A model generated the notes under the pieces. It had not been told where the DNA came from. It saw nothing but the letters and a program-made list of their open reading frames with translations, and made no database searches. A DNA stretch of 64,000 nt, from assembly GCA_032433595.1 (NCBI GenBank), contig JASWJB010000024.1:62001-126000 (forward strand), written 5' to 3'. A program made the position numbers and the translations under genes. The DNA comes from Conoideocrella luteorostrata (lineage: Eukaryota; Ascomycota; Sordariomycetes; Hypocreales; Clavicipitaceae). Shown here one piece after another: positions 23,274 to 37,610 of this stretch; positions within the stretch are counted from its first letter, which is position 1; every line of letters begins with the position of its first letter.

Positions 23274-26200
23274 CTATGCTTTACCCACACCAACGGATAT
23301 ACCTGCCTTTCCATCACTTCCCTGGACATGTGTAAACAGCCTTTGCCAAACCTCCAGCCACTTCTCCTGTTGAGCAGTAGGTAGTTTCCCAGGCTGTTTG
23401 AAGGAACGTGTTAGCAGTTCTCGCAGACGAGTGCGAAGGACTTTAACAACGAGCATAGTTTTCCAATCGGGAAGAGCGAAGCGACCTCGATTGCCGTCTA
23501 GGACGATTACGCCAGAGAACATCTAACGTAATGTTAATGATGCGAAGATACAAAGAGTGGGGAGATCCGAGGGAACTTACATCGCAGCGAACGTCGCCAC
23601 AGAGCAGGGCAATGGCAAAAGGCTCCACGGCTGTGGTTTCATGAGCGTGATAGACCCTGTGTTCATGTTTAGTACAATAGACAGGTCTGCAGCGTAGGGC
23701 CCTGCGTTGTGTCGGCACACTTACGTTTTCGACTGCATGATGTGATAGTATGATAGCCATTTGATGTCTGGGAAGCCCTTGTTAACAGACGTAGGATGCA
23801 AGCTGATGGTCTGGTTGTTGCCGATATTTCGCAGCCCCTTTGTGCCCGGGGTGTCCCTGACAAGAAGTTTCGGGTAGAAGCTCCAAGCTATAACTGACGA
23901 GGATACCAAGTCATTGTCACAGTTGACATTGACCCGCCGAGGAACTTCGAAGAAGTTCTGCTGACGCCGACGACCCTGTGCAAAGCGAAGCCGAGACAAT
24001 GCTCGGCGCTCTTCTTCTGTTAATGAAAGAAAGCCGGAATCTGCTAATGAAACAAGCAGCTGGCCCTTCAAGTCTTCGATGTTGGCCAGTGTCTGCTGAC
24101 TAAGGAAGTTCTTCCGGCAAAACTGGAATTCTTTGCCTGCACCACTGTTGGCTTGGCAGACGCGTTTCCAAGCAGAGTATGCGTTGTATATGGTGAGAAC
24201 GTCGGAGTCGGCGCGGCGAAACATCATCCGAGCGTTGTCAGCTTGAGCACGTTGACCGAACGGAGCTGAGAAAGGGGACTTGGATGATAAGATCGCTGCC
24301 ACAGTAATCGCCATGTCCAGACACTTGAAAACTGTGCCTAGGAGAATCAGCTTGCCGAGGAAGACGTCCAGGGGCAATCGAGCAAGTTGATGCCCGAGCG
24401 GTGTGAGCTCCTCAGCATGAGTTAAGGCACGAACATCAACCAACGCGTCAATGGCGCGGCGGATATTTTTGGCGGACGGGGCGTCAAGCGCATGGCTAAG
24501 TGTCTCCTCGATGCCACCAATTTTGCAGATTTTAACACGGATAGCCAGATCTTGTAGAGATAGCCGGAGCATCTCAGGCGTCTGTTGGTCGCTCATGATG
24601 TTATCGTGTCGATGCTTAGTAAACATATGGAAGCAAAGTCCATTTTGAACACGACCAGCACGTCCGCGCCTTTGCTTTGCATTGGCTCGAGAAATGAAGG
24701 TGTCGATCAACCGGGACAATTGTTTCTTCTCATCAAAGCGCATCTCACGATGCTTTCCTGTGTCAATTACGCAAGTAACATCCGGAATAGTAATACCGGT
24801 TTCTGCAATATTAGTAGCCAGCACAATTTTGCGCATTCCAGGTGGAGGGACAAGGAAGGCCGATTCTTGGTCTTCGGTGGCGATGGAGGAGTGCAACGGG
24901 TAAACAAGGAAGTCTTTTGCGAATCGAGGGTCTCCGAGAAGCATGTCATTCAGGGTTCGAATTTCGGCTATACCAGGCAGAAACACTAAAATAGCCTTGC
25001 TGTAAAATTGAAGAGCTTCTTCGGATGCTATTCGTACCATGAGTTGAAGGATCAGATCGAAATCAATGCGGTACTCGTCAATCTGAGCCAAGGTGCTTCT
25101 GGTTTGAGGCGAATATGCAACAAGACTGGAAGATATGTCGCCTATTGGACCATTGCCATCTCCCTCAGCCATGTCATCGTCAAGATCCACCATCTTCTCC
25201 TCAGTAGAGTCTGCCGGTCGGTACCCTGTTAGCTCAATAGCGTCTTCCAGGTATCGTACATCGACGGGAAATGTTCTCCCAGGAACATTGAGAACCGGGG
25301 CACCGTCAAGATAAGTAGAAAATCGCTCCGCATCCACAGTGGCAGACATAAGCACAACCTTCAGATCTTTTCTCCGGACTAAAAGCTTTTTCAATACAAT
25401 CAGTAGAAAGTCGCTGTCAATGGATCGCTCGTGAACTTCGTCAAGAACCAGATGGGTGACTTCTCGTAAGTCATTGGATCCTTCCAGCATACGCATGACG
25501 ATACCAGTTGTAGCGAAGACAAGTCGCGTCTCTCTGGATGTGTTGGCTTCGAGCCGGATAGAGTAACCAACCAACGATCGGCTCGTTCCCAGGTCACTCT
25601 TGTTTTCGCCAAGCTCCTCGCTGACACGTTTAGCTAGAGAGATGGCTGAGATTCGACGAGGCTCTGTACAGTAGATCTTGCAATGCTTTCCTTGCGAAAG
25701 CTCATGTTCCAGCAAGAACGCAGGTACTTGTGTGCTCTTTCCACACCCTGTCTCTCCGCACACAATCACTACTTGATTATCATCTACAGCCTTGAGCACT
25801 TGGGGACGAAATTGCCACATAGGTAGTTGCATCCTAGATTGAAGCATGAAACGAAACTTATGGGAACCGGATTTGTCGGTCCAGATTTTCTTCATAGCTT
25901 CAGTATTGACCGCGTTGAGCTTCGATCGATCCGATGATCCGTTTTCCGCTGCGTCTGATGAAGGTCTAGTCCCTCCACGGCCCCGGAAAGCAATGACACC
26001 GTCCTCAAGTTCTTGATCTTTTCTTTGTCGTACCAGAGCTCTCAACAACCTGACCGACTCTCGATCTTGGGTGTCTAAGTGACTCTTTCTTGCGTCTGCC
26101 ATCTCAGACCAAAGATCCCTCCAGACAGGTGGTAGACGGAGATTGACTTTGTCTTCTTTAGGACTATGACTGAATATGAGGAAGAGAGCTGCTGTGCTGA

Positions 26201-27957
26201 CATAAGCTTCCGATTGTTTGAAATCTGATGCCGCAACACTGGTCATGGTGAAAGTAAAGTTCGTTGCATCGGCAACGACCTCGACTTCTAAAGATGCTAA
26301 AGACTGGGGCAGCTCTTGAGCTTTCCTCCATTCAATCTCGACGGAGTGGCGACTAGCAAATGTGGCTTCTGAGACGATCGTGTATTTGAGTTGCACCGAA
26401 GCGTCTCTACACGCAGGTTGTTAGTCTTAGACTTAGAACAGCGAAGTGGAGGATAGATATGTACCTCGAGCGGCATGCCTCTTCCAAAACCCGCTTGGGA
26501 CTGACACCAGACCATTTTCCGAAGTCTCGAAGAACAAGCTTGGTCCCATCTGAAGAGTTAATAATTGTCTGGGTTTTGCCGGTGCTTGGATCCACTTCAT
26601 TCTGGGGTAGCGATGCAAATAGTCCACCAATGTCATTGTCATCATCGTCTTGTTGAGCAAGAATTTCTGCGGCGATACGTTCCGCCTCGTTGCTTACATC
26701 GTCTTCCGCTGACTTCGGTTGACAAGTCTCGTTCATGTTCGGTTGCGCTTCCTTGGCTAAGGCTTGAGCTTCTTTCTTTGCGGCAGCTAACTGCTTTTCA
26801 ACCACGGCCTTCTCGGATTTCCATTTCTGATCGGCGTTGAACTTGTCGAAAAGTATATCATTCTCGATCTTCCTGACTTTAGCTTCTAGCCTCGCAATCT
26901 CTAATTCAACCTCATCATCAACATTATTCGGCTTGTGACTGCGACCTATCTGGAGCAACTTTGTCTTTGCTGCAATGTACTCTGGAATTAGATCCTCAGG
27001 CTCTATGTCAGGATCATAAGTTACGACTAGCTTTTTGCTCGGCGACGCAGACTTGTTTCCACGCGCGGCTGCTTTATTTTGAGCAGCATTCGATGGCTGT
27101 TGAGGTTTAGGGGTCCCTGAACGAGAGGCGTTGGGAGTGTCTGCAGGAGTGTCTGCCTTATATGTCAGCACGATAAAATGTTTCTTGAAAAACCGTTATA
27201 CACTCTGAGGCACCTTACCTTTGGAAAGAGGTTTGCCCTTGAATTCGTAGGAAGGAAGTTCTTCCGCAGCGCATTCTCGAGCCAGCCAGTCTAAGGCTTC
27301 ATCCAGGCCCCAGATTGAGTCTCTAACTGCAGAAGATACGTGTGTTGCAATATCCAAAATATGTTTAAGGGCAGCTTCTACCCTAGCCTCTGGAAATCCA
27401 GCAGCAGCCAAAGTCTGTCGGAGAGTCCATAAACGAACAATCATATCCTCCTCAGACGGTAATTTCCCGGTTCCGACATTTTCAGATGATACGCTCGACG
27501 CGGAGAAGCGAGTTTCGGCTTTTATGAGATCGAGAATGTAATCTACCACGTCAGGTGGCAGCCATTTTGGTGCATTGACTAGATCAGCTTGGCTACGAAG
27601 TAGTCGACGGTCCGTTTCTAGCCGTGTTCGTTGTCGTTGGGCATCACGTTTCGTCTTTTGCGAGTGTTTCTCAACGAGGAGCTGTAGCTCAGACTCTTCA
27701 AGCTGTTTCTCAAACTCCTCGGCGCTCAAAGGCTGCTCCTGGCTGTTCTGCTGGGTGGCAGCATCACCAGTTGTGGAATTGGCGGATGGCGGGGCATTTT
27801 CTGTCGATGGAGGGGCACCTTCGGCCGTCTTCGAGACTCGGGGCGACGGCTTTACATCCGGCTCCGGGACTTCAGGCCGTGGTTTAGAGGCAATTGAGGT
27901 CGTAGCAAACCCGCGTGCAGGGTTGGCAGCGGGCTTCTTCTTTTTTGCCATTCCCAC
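23274..27957 (-). CDS. DEAH-box RNA helicase, DHX29/Ucp12-like, five exons
   Basis: Exons on the minus strand are 27957-27219, 27152-26465, 26406-23725, 23656-23581 and 23522-23274. The phases close to 1477 aa and the introns are 58-68 bp. The start has two close Met codons (MGMAKKKK). Residues 1-110 are low complexity, with Lys-rich, Pro/Ser and Glu-rich parts. A UBA-like segment follows around 165-235 (LAAAGFPEARVEAALKHI, then ALDWLARE). A coiled-coil part lies near 300-370. The helicase core has motif I GETGCGKST at about 691, DEVH at about 796, SATVDAERF, and motif VI with RRGRAGR. The HA2/ratchet and OB-fold domains complete the C-terminus (SKTVYHAHETTAVEP). UBA plus DEAH is the layout of DHX29/DHX57 and fission-yeast Ucp12, linked to 40S scanning on structured mRNA. 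The exact orthologue is uncertain. Confidence 0.9.
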
Positions 27958-28880
27958 GGTCTAGGAGCTGAGGAGGTGGGAGGGAAAGGAAACGGATGTG
28001 CACTTCCCGATGATGTTTGGTGTTTGGGTGGAAACCAGAGATGTCATTTGGAGCTGGACCGCCGTGTGCACGCAGAGCCTTTCAGCAGATTCATTAGGGA
28101 GTTTTCCGTTGACTGGGACCTTTGGCGGAGCAGAGCCAAGTCAGGGTCTGGCATTACAGCACTAGAATCACCGACCAAAAACAGTTGATTTTAGGGCTAG
28201 TTGCCGTTTAGCTACTCCGTATACAAGGAGGTAACTCCAGGCCCGAAGCCCACTCACTGTCGAGTCATTTGTGACATGGCCTTGCATTGTTGTTTTGGCT
28301 CGAATGTAGGTCTGACTCACCCCGGCGTAACAACTGACGGCAAATTCACATCGAGGTCTGGAAGGCAGAAACCTCTTTGTATAGGAATATGGCTGTCGTA
28401 ACACAATAAATACATGCCTGCCATAGTGCTGGAGAACATGAACTGATACGCAAAAATTATGATGCAAAATGTCTTGTTCTTTCAGATTCCCGCCAACTGG
28501 GACGACTATGCTTTTTAGGATCGGTTCTGGTCGCATTGCGTGCGAATGCAAGCAGTCTCGCTTGCCTCTTGTCTCCTCGTACAACCCAAAGCGGGCGGTG
28601 AGAAAAATGAAATCCACCTGCCCACAAAATTATTGTAAGGCGGGGCTATATTTTACGTGGGGTCCGGTGGATTATGAGGACCAAATGGTTTGGCCAGGTG
28701 CATGCTTCCGCCAAAGCTTTTTAAATGTCGAGACATAATTATAACCTGTTCACACCTTGCCGCCTCGACCCATTTAGCTCACCTCCTTCCTCCGAACGAG
28801 CAAAGACGGAGTGGGAAATCGACAGCGCTTGGTAGCCCCGATGGTTTCGTCAGTAACGTGGCTCCCTCCTGTTTCTCGAC
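27958..28880. promoter_or_regulatory. divergent promoter region, helicase / GCN1
   Basis: This 923-bp stretch separates two divergently transcribed translation-related genes and has no coding frame with family features. A copy of the TACTCCGTA motif lies at 28213. I see no clear TATA box or GCN4-type TGACTCA site; tgactca-like matches were looked for by eye only. Confidence 0.45.
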
Positions 28881-31800
28881 ATGTCTGAAGATCAGGCTAG
28901 CACCAACGGCCCAGCGACAGCCTCGACTGGGCTGGATCTGGTCGCCATTAAACAGGCATTGAGCTCCTCTTCTACTTCAACTCGGATAGGCCAGCTTCAT
29001 CATATCGACGACGCTACTCGACGTAAAGGTAAATTCTTTCCCGAAACCGTAATTACGATCTAATTCGTCGGTAGCTGACACTTACAAACTTAGTTCCTGA
29101 TCAATTGGCCACCACGGAGCTGTTGAAGCTTCTCTTCGCTACGCACGCTTTCTATAGAGACCGAGAATCCAGACTAGCAGTGCAAAAATGTCTAGTAGGA
29201 ATAATAAAAGCAGGCTCCAGCTCGAAAACCCTCGTGCCACTGATCAAGGCTATGCGACAGGAGGTTCAAAAACCGGGAATCGCAGTATCCAATGCTTTTG
29301 TTCTGGCTGAGTGGTGCAGCTTGTTCATGCAGCATCTAGACGCTGAGATTTGGGAAGAGCTTGGCAATGAGATTCTGCTCACTTACGCGGATGCAGTAGA
29401 AAAGAGCTTGCAATCGGGTATCAGAAGTGGCGTCACCCGCTCAGCCATCATTGTCGCCAGGCGTGGCTTTCGAAAGCTTTTATTATCGCCGGAGACAAGA
29501 GAAGGACTTCTCACAAAAGCTGTCATAACTCTGACGACCAAGGGCAGCCACCCAACAGCCAAGCATGCCGTGATTCTCGGTATTATTGCCGGAGTATCAG
29601 CCCGGCAAGCCCCTCTGAAACTGGTGCTCGAGAGCATGAAGCCAAAATACTACGAATTTTACTCGCGAGAGATTGTTGGATCACGAACTGTGTTACCGGA
29701 GCACGTGTCGTCTGGGTTGGCCGATTTTTTCTTCACATTCACCCGCCTTGAAGATGTCGACAAAGAGCTCATTCCCACCATTGAGAAGGGTTTATTACGG
29801 GCCCCTGAGGTTGTTTTAGCTGGTGTTTTGAAGCCATTGGTTTCATCACTGCCAAGTGACTTTGATTTATCCAAAACTTTAGATGGAAAGTTGTTGAAGC
29901 CCCTTTTGTCCAACATCAAGTCCAGCAATGCGGCAATCCGCAGTGGTGCCATTGCTGCATTCCGTGCGATTGTCGCCAAATGCACTAACCCTAAAATATT
30001 AGAGCATGTGGTAGACGAAATTGGTGCGCCTCTGGCTACTGGGAAGCTTCCGGCTGCCGAACAGAAAATCCTGCACTCTGAAATGCTAGAAATCACCCCG
30101 CTGTCAACCCAGAGCGCCACCAAGGTGCTCACATCTTTGTCAACAGTCTCAACAAAGGAGGGTAATGAGGCTGCTCTTGCTGCAGAGACTTCGGCACTGG
30201 CTCATGCCGCGATTTTCATCTTGAAAGAAAGAGGGGATCTTCCCAAACCAGTAATTGATGTGATTGTGAAGGGGCTGGCTGATAAAAAGCCGGCGTCCAG
30301 GAGACTTTGGTTGCTCCGCGCAGGGACCATTCTGCAAGCTTGTGAAGCTATCCCCTCGACGAGTGGGTTGGTCGCTATTGCTGATGCTGTGACACCCAAA
30401 CTAATTGCAAACCTCCAAGAAGTGTCCTCTAACGCTGCATCTGCGGCACAAAATGGTCTTCTTGTAGGGGCATATGTCCTTACAGCGCTGACTCCGATCA
30501 TGAGGCGACAGTTTCCCGATTCCACTATCAGTGCTGCACTATCTAAAGCGTCTATATCTAAACAAGCTCTATCTTTAGCCGCGAAGCAGTCATTTCTTTT
30601 GAATTACCGTGCTTACAGTAAAGTCACCGCGGAGGAGGATTTGAAGTGGCTAGCCTGGGCCTTATCGTCAGTAGCTCAGAGCCTGGGTGACGACTCAGAC
30701 ACAGAGGTTACAATAGCCTGGGCGGAGGCATTCATCTACCTGATTGCAGCTCCGTCTATTCCGCCAAAGGTTCAGCAAGAAGCAATGAGATTAGTTTCTA
30801 AATTGTATGTGGAACGGCCCGGACTCATCTCTGAATTTATCATCGATGGCTTATGGAACAACTTTACGCACGACGATGCCAAAGAGAAGGACTTCAAATT
30901 TGATACATCTAATCTTGTCCATGCCTTGCGCTCAATATGCCTGGATCCACAAGAACTATGCGCCCTTGGAGGAAATGTATCTCAAGAAATCCTGGAGTCT
31001 CAGGCATGCTCCATCTTAGTTCTCTCAAGGCCGGAGCTTATTCCTCGAGCAAGTTGGATTGATATGTGTCTGCGAATGGCTGTAGACCCCGGTACTCTCG
31101 CCAAAAAACATCTTGATGTACTGCTTCAGGAGGTTGGCTCTAGGACGTCCGTTGACCAAAAAGTAAGCGTTGATCAATCTACACATGTACAGACAATACT
31201 CAAAACACAAGGCACTAAAAAATCATGCAAGGCCGGCGTAATACACAAAGCCGCCTACAATGCTGCAGCCGAACTGGCTTTCGTTGCCCCTGAGGCTGTG
31301 ATACCACGACTGATGGAGCTGATTGGCCGCGATCTTGATCCCAAGCAGCTCCAAACCATTGGTCCAGTTGAAGCTGCCATCTACAGAACCCCTGAAGGGA
31401 CTTGCTTTGTAGATGTTCTAGCTAAGAACGGCCAGAATTCTGCACCAAACAAAAACAATAAAGACTACGACATTTTGAAATGGGAAGAAGAGCTCAGAAG
31501 CCAGTTGGAACAAAAAAAGGGCCAGCAACGGAAGCTGACATCTGAAGAAACCTCAAAGGTCAACGCGCAACTGAAAAAGGAGTCTGAAATTAGAGGCTTG
31601 ATCCGAGGAATCGAAGCAAAATTGCTCCGAGGAATTGGCATTATTGAGTCTCTGGCTACCGGTCCACCAACTGATGCTACACTGTGGCTTGGATCCGCCG
31701 TCGGCTTCCTGTTAGGTGCTATTGATGCTGGAGCTGGACTTATTATCGGTGACATTGCTCCATTAGCCTACATCATGTGCTCTGAGAAGGTTTCTTCAAG

Positions 31801-34800
31801 GCTAGGTACTATTCGCCAATTTATTGGAGTAGCTACTTTGCGACTGCGAGACACTTCTCTGGCAGAGAATTATGATGAGGAAAATCTTGAAGATCTCATT
31901 ACTCGTGTGCTGTACCGATTACGATTCGCGGGGGAACAACGCCCGTTTGACGCCGTTTCACTCATATACATTTTGCCGCTTGTGCTGGACGTATTGCGCA
32001 AAGGAGGCGTTGGAGACAGAACCGATGACCGAGACGCACAACTGGTTTTGGCAGCCGAGTTTCTGTCCTTCCACACAGACGTATGCGCTGACGAATCAGT
32101 ACCGCGACAAGAGCTGCTTGCTATTCTGATTCAGTCCATGCAGCTATATACCCAGCATTACAAGCTCATCAAAGACTGTTTCGCAGATACGTGCCGCTGC
32201 ATCGCACCTAACATGAGTAAGGAAGAGATGGGGGTGCTTGTACGGGGGGTGATTGTACCGCAATCCAGCGTCAGGACCACTGTTTTACAGTCTATAAGCT
32301 CTGAGGTGGACTTGACCGAGCTTGGCTATTCAGACGAAATTTGGTTGGCATGTCATGACGACGAGCAAGAGAATCGTGAGCTTGGAGCCGATATATGGGA
32401 AGAGAGCTCGTTCATTAAAGGTGCTCAGGTTCCCGTGAGGATGATACCATATCTAGAAACCAAAGACTCTCAACTGCGAAGAGCAGCCGCTCGATCTTTG
32501 GCGGAAGCCGTGCAGGCACACAGGGATACGCTGAGTGAGGTCATCCCCCAGTTACAATCTATATACCTTCAATTGGCAAAGCCCAAGGTACAGCAATTGG
32601 ACGAATTCGGAATGCCGAAAAAGATGGATCTGTCCGATCCTTGGGAAGCAAGACAAGGAATTGCATCGGCGTTCAAAGAGCTGACCCCTGTTCTGAGCAG
32701 TCAACAAATTGTTGAACTTTTCAACTTCCTCATCGAATCAGGACCGCTTGGAGACAAGAGCGACAATGTCAGAAGAGAGATGCTGGACGCCGCAATTGCC
32801 GCTGTCGAAATCCACGGCAAGGACATGATTGATGCGTTGATGAGAAAGTTTGAAAGAACTTTGGAGCAGCCGGACAAGAACAGTACTGCCGCAGACCGGG
32901 TTAACGAGGCCGTCATTATCATATATGGTGCGCTAGCTAGACACCTGGCTCCAGGAGATGCCAAAATTCCGGTTGTCATCGAACGACTTCTTGTCACTCT
33001 CAGTACTCCGTCTGAAACTGTACAGTTTGCCATTGCTGAGTGTTTACCTCCCCTGGTCAGAGCTTGTTCAGATAAGTCTTCTAAGTACTTCGAGCAGGTG
33101 CTGGATGAGTTGCTTAATTCCAAAAAGTATGCCAATCAGCGAGGTGCTGCTTACGGTTTGGCTGGTCTCGTTCTCGGCAGGGGTATTGCCTCGTTCAGGG
33201 AGTACCGCATCATGTCAACTCTCAAGAGCGCCATGGACAACAAAAAGGACTCTCGCCAGCGCGAAGCAGCCCTGTTAGCATTCGAACTTCTATCAACCAT
33301 TCTCGACCGTCTCTTTGAACCCTATGTGATCCAGATTGTTCCTCAACTGCTTAGTGGTTTCGGTGACACCAATGGCGATGTTCGGGATGCTTGTCTCGCG
33401 GCTGCGAAAGCCTGCTTCGGTAGATTGAGCTCTTATGGCGTAAAGCAAATTATGCCCACCCTTTTGGCCGGACTCGACGATCAGCAATGGCGTAGCAAGC
33501 GCGGCGCGTGTGACTTGCTAGGTGCAATGGCCTACCTCGATCCCAACCAGCTGGCCAACAGCTTGCCAGATATCATTCCACCTTTGACGGGCGTTCTTAA
33601 CGATAGCCACAAAGAGGTCCGTGCTGCTGCGAACCGAAGTCTGAAGCGTTTTGGTGAAGTCATCAATAATCCTGAAGTCAAGAGTCTGGTGGACGTTCTG
33701 CTCAAAGCTCTCAGTGACCCTACGAAGTATACTGATGAGGCTTTGGATTCCTTGATCAAAGTACAATTCGTTCATTATCTTGATGCGCCTTCTCTGGCTC
33801 TTGTCACCCGAATTCTTCAGCGTGGTCTCGATGACCGCTCCAACACGAAGCGAAAGGCTGCGCAGGTTATTGGTAGTTTGGCACACTTAACAGAGAAAAA
33901 GGACATTATTACACATCTTCCTATCCTCATTGCTGGCCTTAAGGTTGCCGCTGTGGATCCCGTTCCTACCACTCGTGCCACCGCATCTCGAGCATTGGGA
34001 TCCCTCGTGGAGAAACTCGGTGAAGATGCTATGCCTGACCTTATTCCCGGACTGATGCAAACTCTCAAATCCGACACAGGTGCTGGAGATCGTCTTGGTT
34101 CTGCCCAGGCCCTCAGCGAAGTTCTCGCCGGATTGGGAACCACCAGACTGGAGGAAACTCTGCCAACTGTTCTCCAGAATGTCGAGTCTTCCAAGCCAGC
34201 CGTTCGAGAAGGTTTCATGTCGCTCTTCATTTTCCTTCCCGTTTGTTTTGGAAACAGCTTCTCTAACTACTTGGGACGCATCGTCCCTCCTATCCTGGCT
34301 GGGTTGGCCGACGACGTTGAATCAATTCGTGAGACAGCATTGCGCGCCGGAAGACTGCTGGTCAAGAACTTTGCCGTGCGAGCTGTCGACCTCTTGCTGC
34401 CCGAACTTGAACGCGGCCTCGCTGATGACAGTTACAGAATTCGCCTCAGCTCTGTTGAACTGGTGGGCGATCTGCTTTTCAACCTTACTGGTGTCAAGGC
34501 AAACGCAGATGGGGAAGATGAGGAGGATGAAGATGAAGATGCGGTTAAAGAGGCTGGTGCTTCCCTCAAGGAAGTTCTTGGCGAAGAGAAGCGAAATAAA
34601 ATCTTGTCTGCATTGTATGTTTGCCGCTGCGATACTGCAGGAGCTGTGCGCGCAGCTGCTGTCGCCGTCTGGAAAGTTCTGGTCCATAGCCCTCGAATCC
34701 TCAAGGAGCTTGTGCCTACCCTCACCCAACTCCTCATTCGGCGCCTTGGTAGCTCCAACATGGAACACAAAGTCATTGCTAGCAATGCCCTCGGAGAACT

Positions 34801-37098
34801 TATTCGTAAGGCGGGAGACGGGGTTCTTTCGAGCTTACTTCCCACTCTGGAGGAAGGCTTGCAAACATCAACAGATTCGGATGCTAAGCAAGGTATCTGC
34901 TTGGCTCTCCGAGAACTCATCTCATCGGCTTCTCCCGAAGCCATGGAAGACCATGAAAAGACTCTAATCTCTGTCGTACGCACCGCATTGACAGATTCCG
35001 ATGAAGAGGTCAGGGAAGCTGCCGCCGAAGCATTCGACTCGCTTCAACAGATCCTCGGTAAGAGGGCTGTTGATCAAGTCCTACCATTCCTCCTCAGTCT
35101 CCTTCGCTCCGAGGATGAGGCTGAGAACGCTCTATCTGCTCTTTTGACACTTCTGACCGAGACCACGCGCTCTAACATTATTCTACCAAACCTCATTCCA
35201 ACCCTTACTACACCCCCCATTTCCGCATTCGATGCAAAAGCACTGGCTTCTCTTTCGAAGGTAGCCGGCGCTGCCATGAATCGCCGCTTACCGGGTATTA
35301 TCAACTCTCTTCTGGATAACGAAGTCAATTGCAAGGAGGACGGTCTGCGAGCCGACCTGGAGAACTCATTTGATACTGTCATTCAATCCATTGACGAGTA
35401 TGATGGCCTGAATACGGTAATGAATGTACTTCTGGGTCTTCTCAAACACGAAGATCATCGACGAAGAGCAGCTACAGCTCGCCACATGGGTAGCTTCTTC
35501 GCCGCAGCTGCTGTCGACTATTCACGATATAATCAGGACATCATTCGGTCACTATTCAACTTGTTCGATGACGGCGATTTGGATGTCGTCAAGGCCTCTT
35601 GGGCAGCACTTTGTGAGTTTACAAAGAAGCTCAAGAAGGAGGAGATGGAGTCGCTTGTAGTTTCTACCAGGCAAACTCTTCTTCGAGTGGGAGTTGCTGG
35701 TGCCAATTTGAGAGGATTTGAACTACCCAAAGGCATCAATGCCATCTTACCTATTTTCCTTCAAGGGCTGATGAACGGCACTGCGGATCAGAGGGTTCAA
35801 GCAGCTCTCGGAATTTCAGACATTGTCGATAGAACAAGCGAGGCATCACTCAAGCCGTTCGTCACTCAAATAACCGGGCCTCTAATCCGTGTGGTGTCAG
35901 AGCGCGCCACTGAGGTCAAATCGGCCATATTGTTAACTCTGAACAACCTCTTGGACAAGATGCCCACAGCACTAAAACCTTTTTTGCCCCAGCTACAGCG
36001 AACGTTTGCGAAGTCACTGGCTGACACCTCCAGCGACATTCTCAGATCCAGAGCCGCCAGGGCACTGGGCACTTTAATAAAGTACACACCCCGTATTGAT
36101 CCGTTGATTGCTGAGTTGGTCGCTGGTTCCAAGACAGTGGACCCTGGTGTAAAGACAGCCATGCTCAAAGCCTTGTATGAAGTTATCAGTCGCGCGGGTG
36201 CAAACATGGGCGAAGCATCCAGGGCTGCTGTGTTGTCTCTCATTGATATGGATACTGATGAGCGGGATGAGACAATGACTATCACAAATGCGAAACTGTT
36301 GGGTGCTTTGATAAAGAACGTGCCAGAGGAATCTGCCACTCCCCTACTGAAGAATCGTGTTCTTACACACCACTTCAGCAAGTCTTCTGTCCTAGCCCTG
36401 AATGCAGTCCTTGTCGAGTCGCCAGCCATTCTGCTCCGGAGTGCTGCAGCTGATGAGTTACCCGATCTGCTATGTCAGGGCATGACCAACAAAAATGTAA
36501 GTGGTTAAAACGTTCAATCTGCCCAACTGCACACTGACTTGTAAACTAGACTTTTGTAGCTGATAACTTGATCCTGGCAACGGGTAAAGTCTTGCTCTCA
36601 TCCCCACCTAAGAGCTTCGACAGTACCAAGAAGATCTTTGAGACACTTGCTGATACTATTCAACCTGGGAAACCAAGCGACTCACGACGACTGGCGCTGG
36701 TGGTCGTTCGAACTCTTAGCCGAACGAATACGGAAATGGTTCGACCTCACGTTCCTCTGCTGGCATCACCAATTTTTGCCAGCGTGAGGGATCTTGTCAT
36801 TCCTGTTAAGTTAGCCGCCGAGGCCGCATTCGTCGAGCTTTTTAGTGTTGTGGATGAAGAGAGCAAGTTCTTTGATAAGTTCATGGCTGGAGCTGGAGCA
36901 GATCTGCCAGCGAACACGAAGAGAAGCATGGCAGACTACTTCAAGAGGGTAGCCATGAGATTAGGAGCCCAAGCAAGAGAGAGGAGAGACGCAGAAGGTG
37001 GCCAAGGAGGGCTAGGTCTCTCCAACGACGAGCAGGAGGATGAACAGGAGATTTGGAGTGTTGGTAAACTTGAAATCGCCAGCGAGTCATTTACATAA
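28881..37098 (+). CDS. gcn1: GCN1, Gcn2 kinase activator
   Basis: Exons are 28881-29028, 29094-36496 and 36550-37098, giving 2699 aa, the usual size of Gcn1. The introns are 65 and 53 bp (GTAAAT and GTAAGT donors). Nearly the whole protein is HEAT repeats; the region homologous to eEF3 lies around residues 1300-1800 (repeated patterns such as LLAGLDDQQWRSKRGACDLLG and RAAANRSLKRFGE). An acidic insert (EDEEDEDEDA) lies at about residue 1858. The C-terminal part carries the Gcn2 RWD-binding region in family members. Gcn1 rides on ribosomes, senses uncharged tRNA or collided ribosomes with Gcn20, and activates Gcn2 to phosphorylate eIF2alpha. The start MSEDQ is supported because the first exon joins the conserved LATTELLKLL stretch in frame. 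Confidence 0.96.
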
Positions 37099-37610
37099 AT
37101 GTAGAAGCACTCCGTTTAGAGGAAGACAGGAATGGCGAATAACTCAATTTTGTTCAATTAGAATTATAACGGTCAAAGACCTTTGTGTTCAAATGCTACA
37201 GACGCGTTTGAGCTGTTTCGATGGCCAACAGATCGAAGTGATCACAGACCCATCTGGATATTAAAATTTAACGCTCTGAGAAGCGAATCCCGTAGCAAGC
37301 AAGAAGTTAGTTCACAGTTAACTAATTACGGAGAACGGAGTACTCCGTACTCCTCAAGCCATGTCAATTGCAGATCCACAACAAAATCACTGTCACATGA
37401 TCTATCCACTTTTCCTTTAGTGTTGACCGTCTGACTCATCACAGCCCTCGCTTAGTGCCAATTGTCTGGGCCTGGTGCACGTGAACCCACAAACTCTGAA
37501 GCAGGATTGTGCGTACCCAAGAAATTCTGGCCACCGAAACCCCTCTCAGCCTCTTTATCCAAACCCTCACACCCATCGAGGACCGGCCATCACACTCAAC
37601 GACAATCAAG
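37099..37610. other. intergenic between GCN1 and RPL19
   Basis: It holds the GCN1 3' end and the RPL19 promoter. A strong copy of the dispersed palindrome lies at 37327-37353. No gene seen. Confidence 0.5.
37327..37353. repeat. extended copy of the TACGGAGTACTCCGTA motif
   Basis: The site reads tacggagaacggag followed by tactccgtactcc: two half-sites in one direction and two in the other, forming an imperfect hairpin about 260 bp upstream of the RPL19 start. Confidence 0.8.

Noticed and set aside
34080..34967. 295-codon frame inside GCN1
   Set aside because: It is an out-of-frame shadow; the GCN1 frame is conserved throughout.
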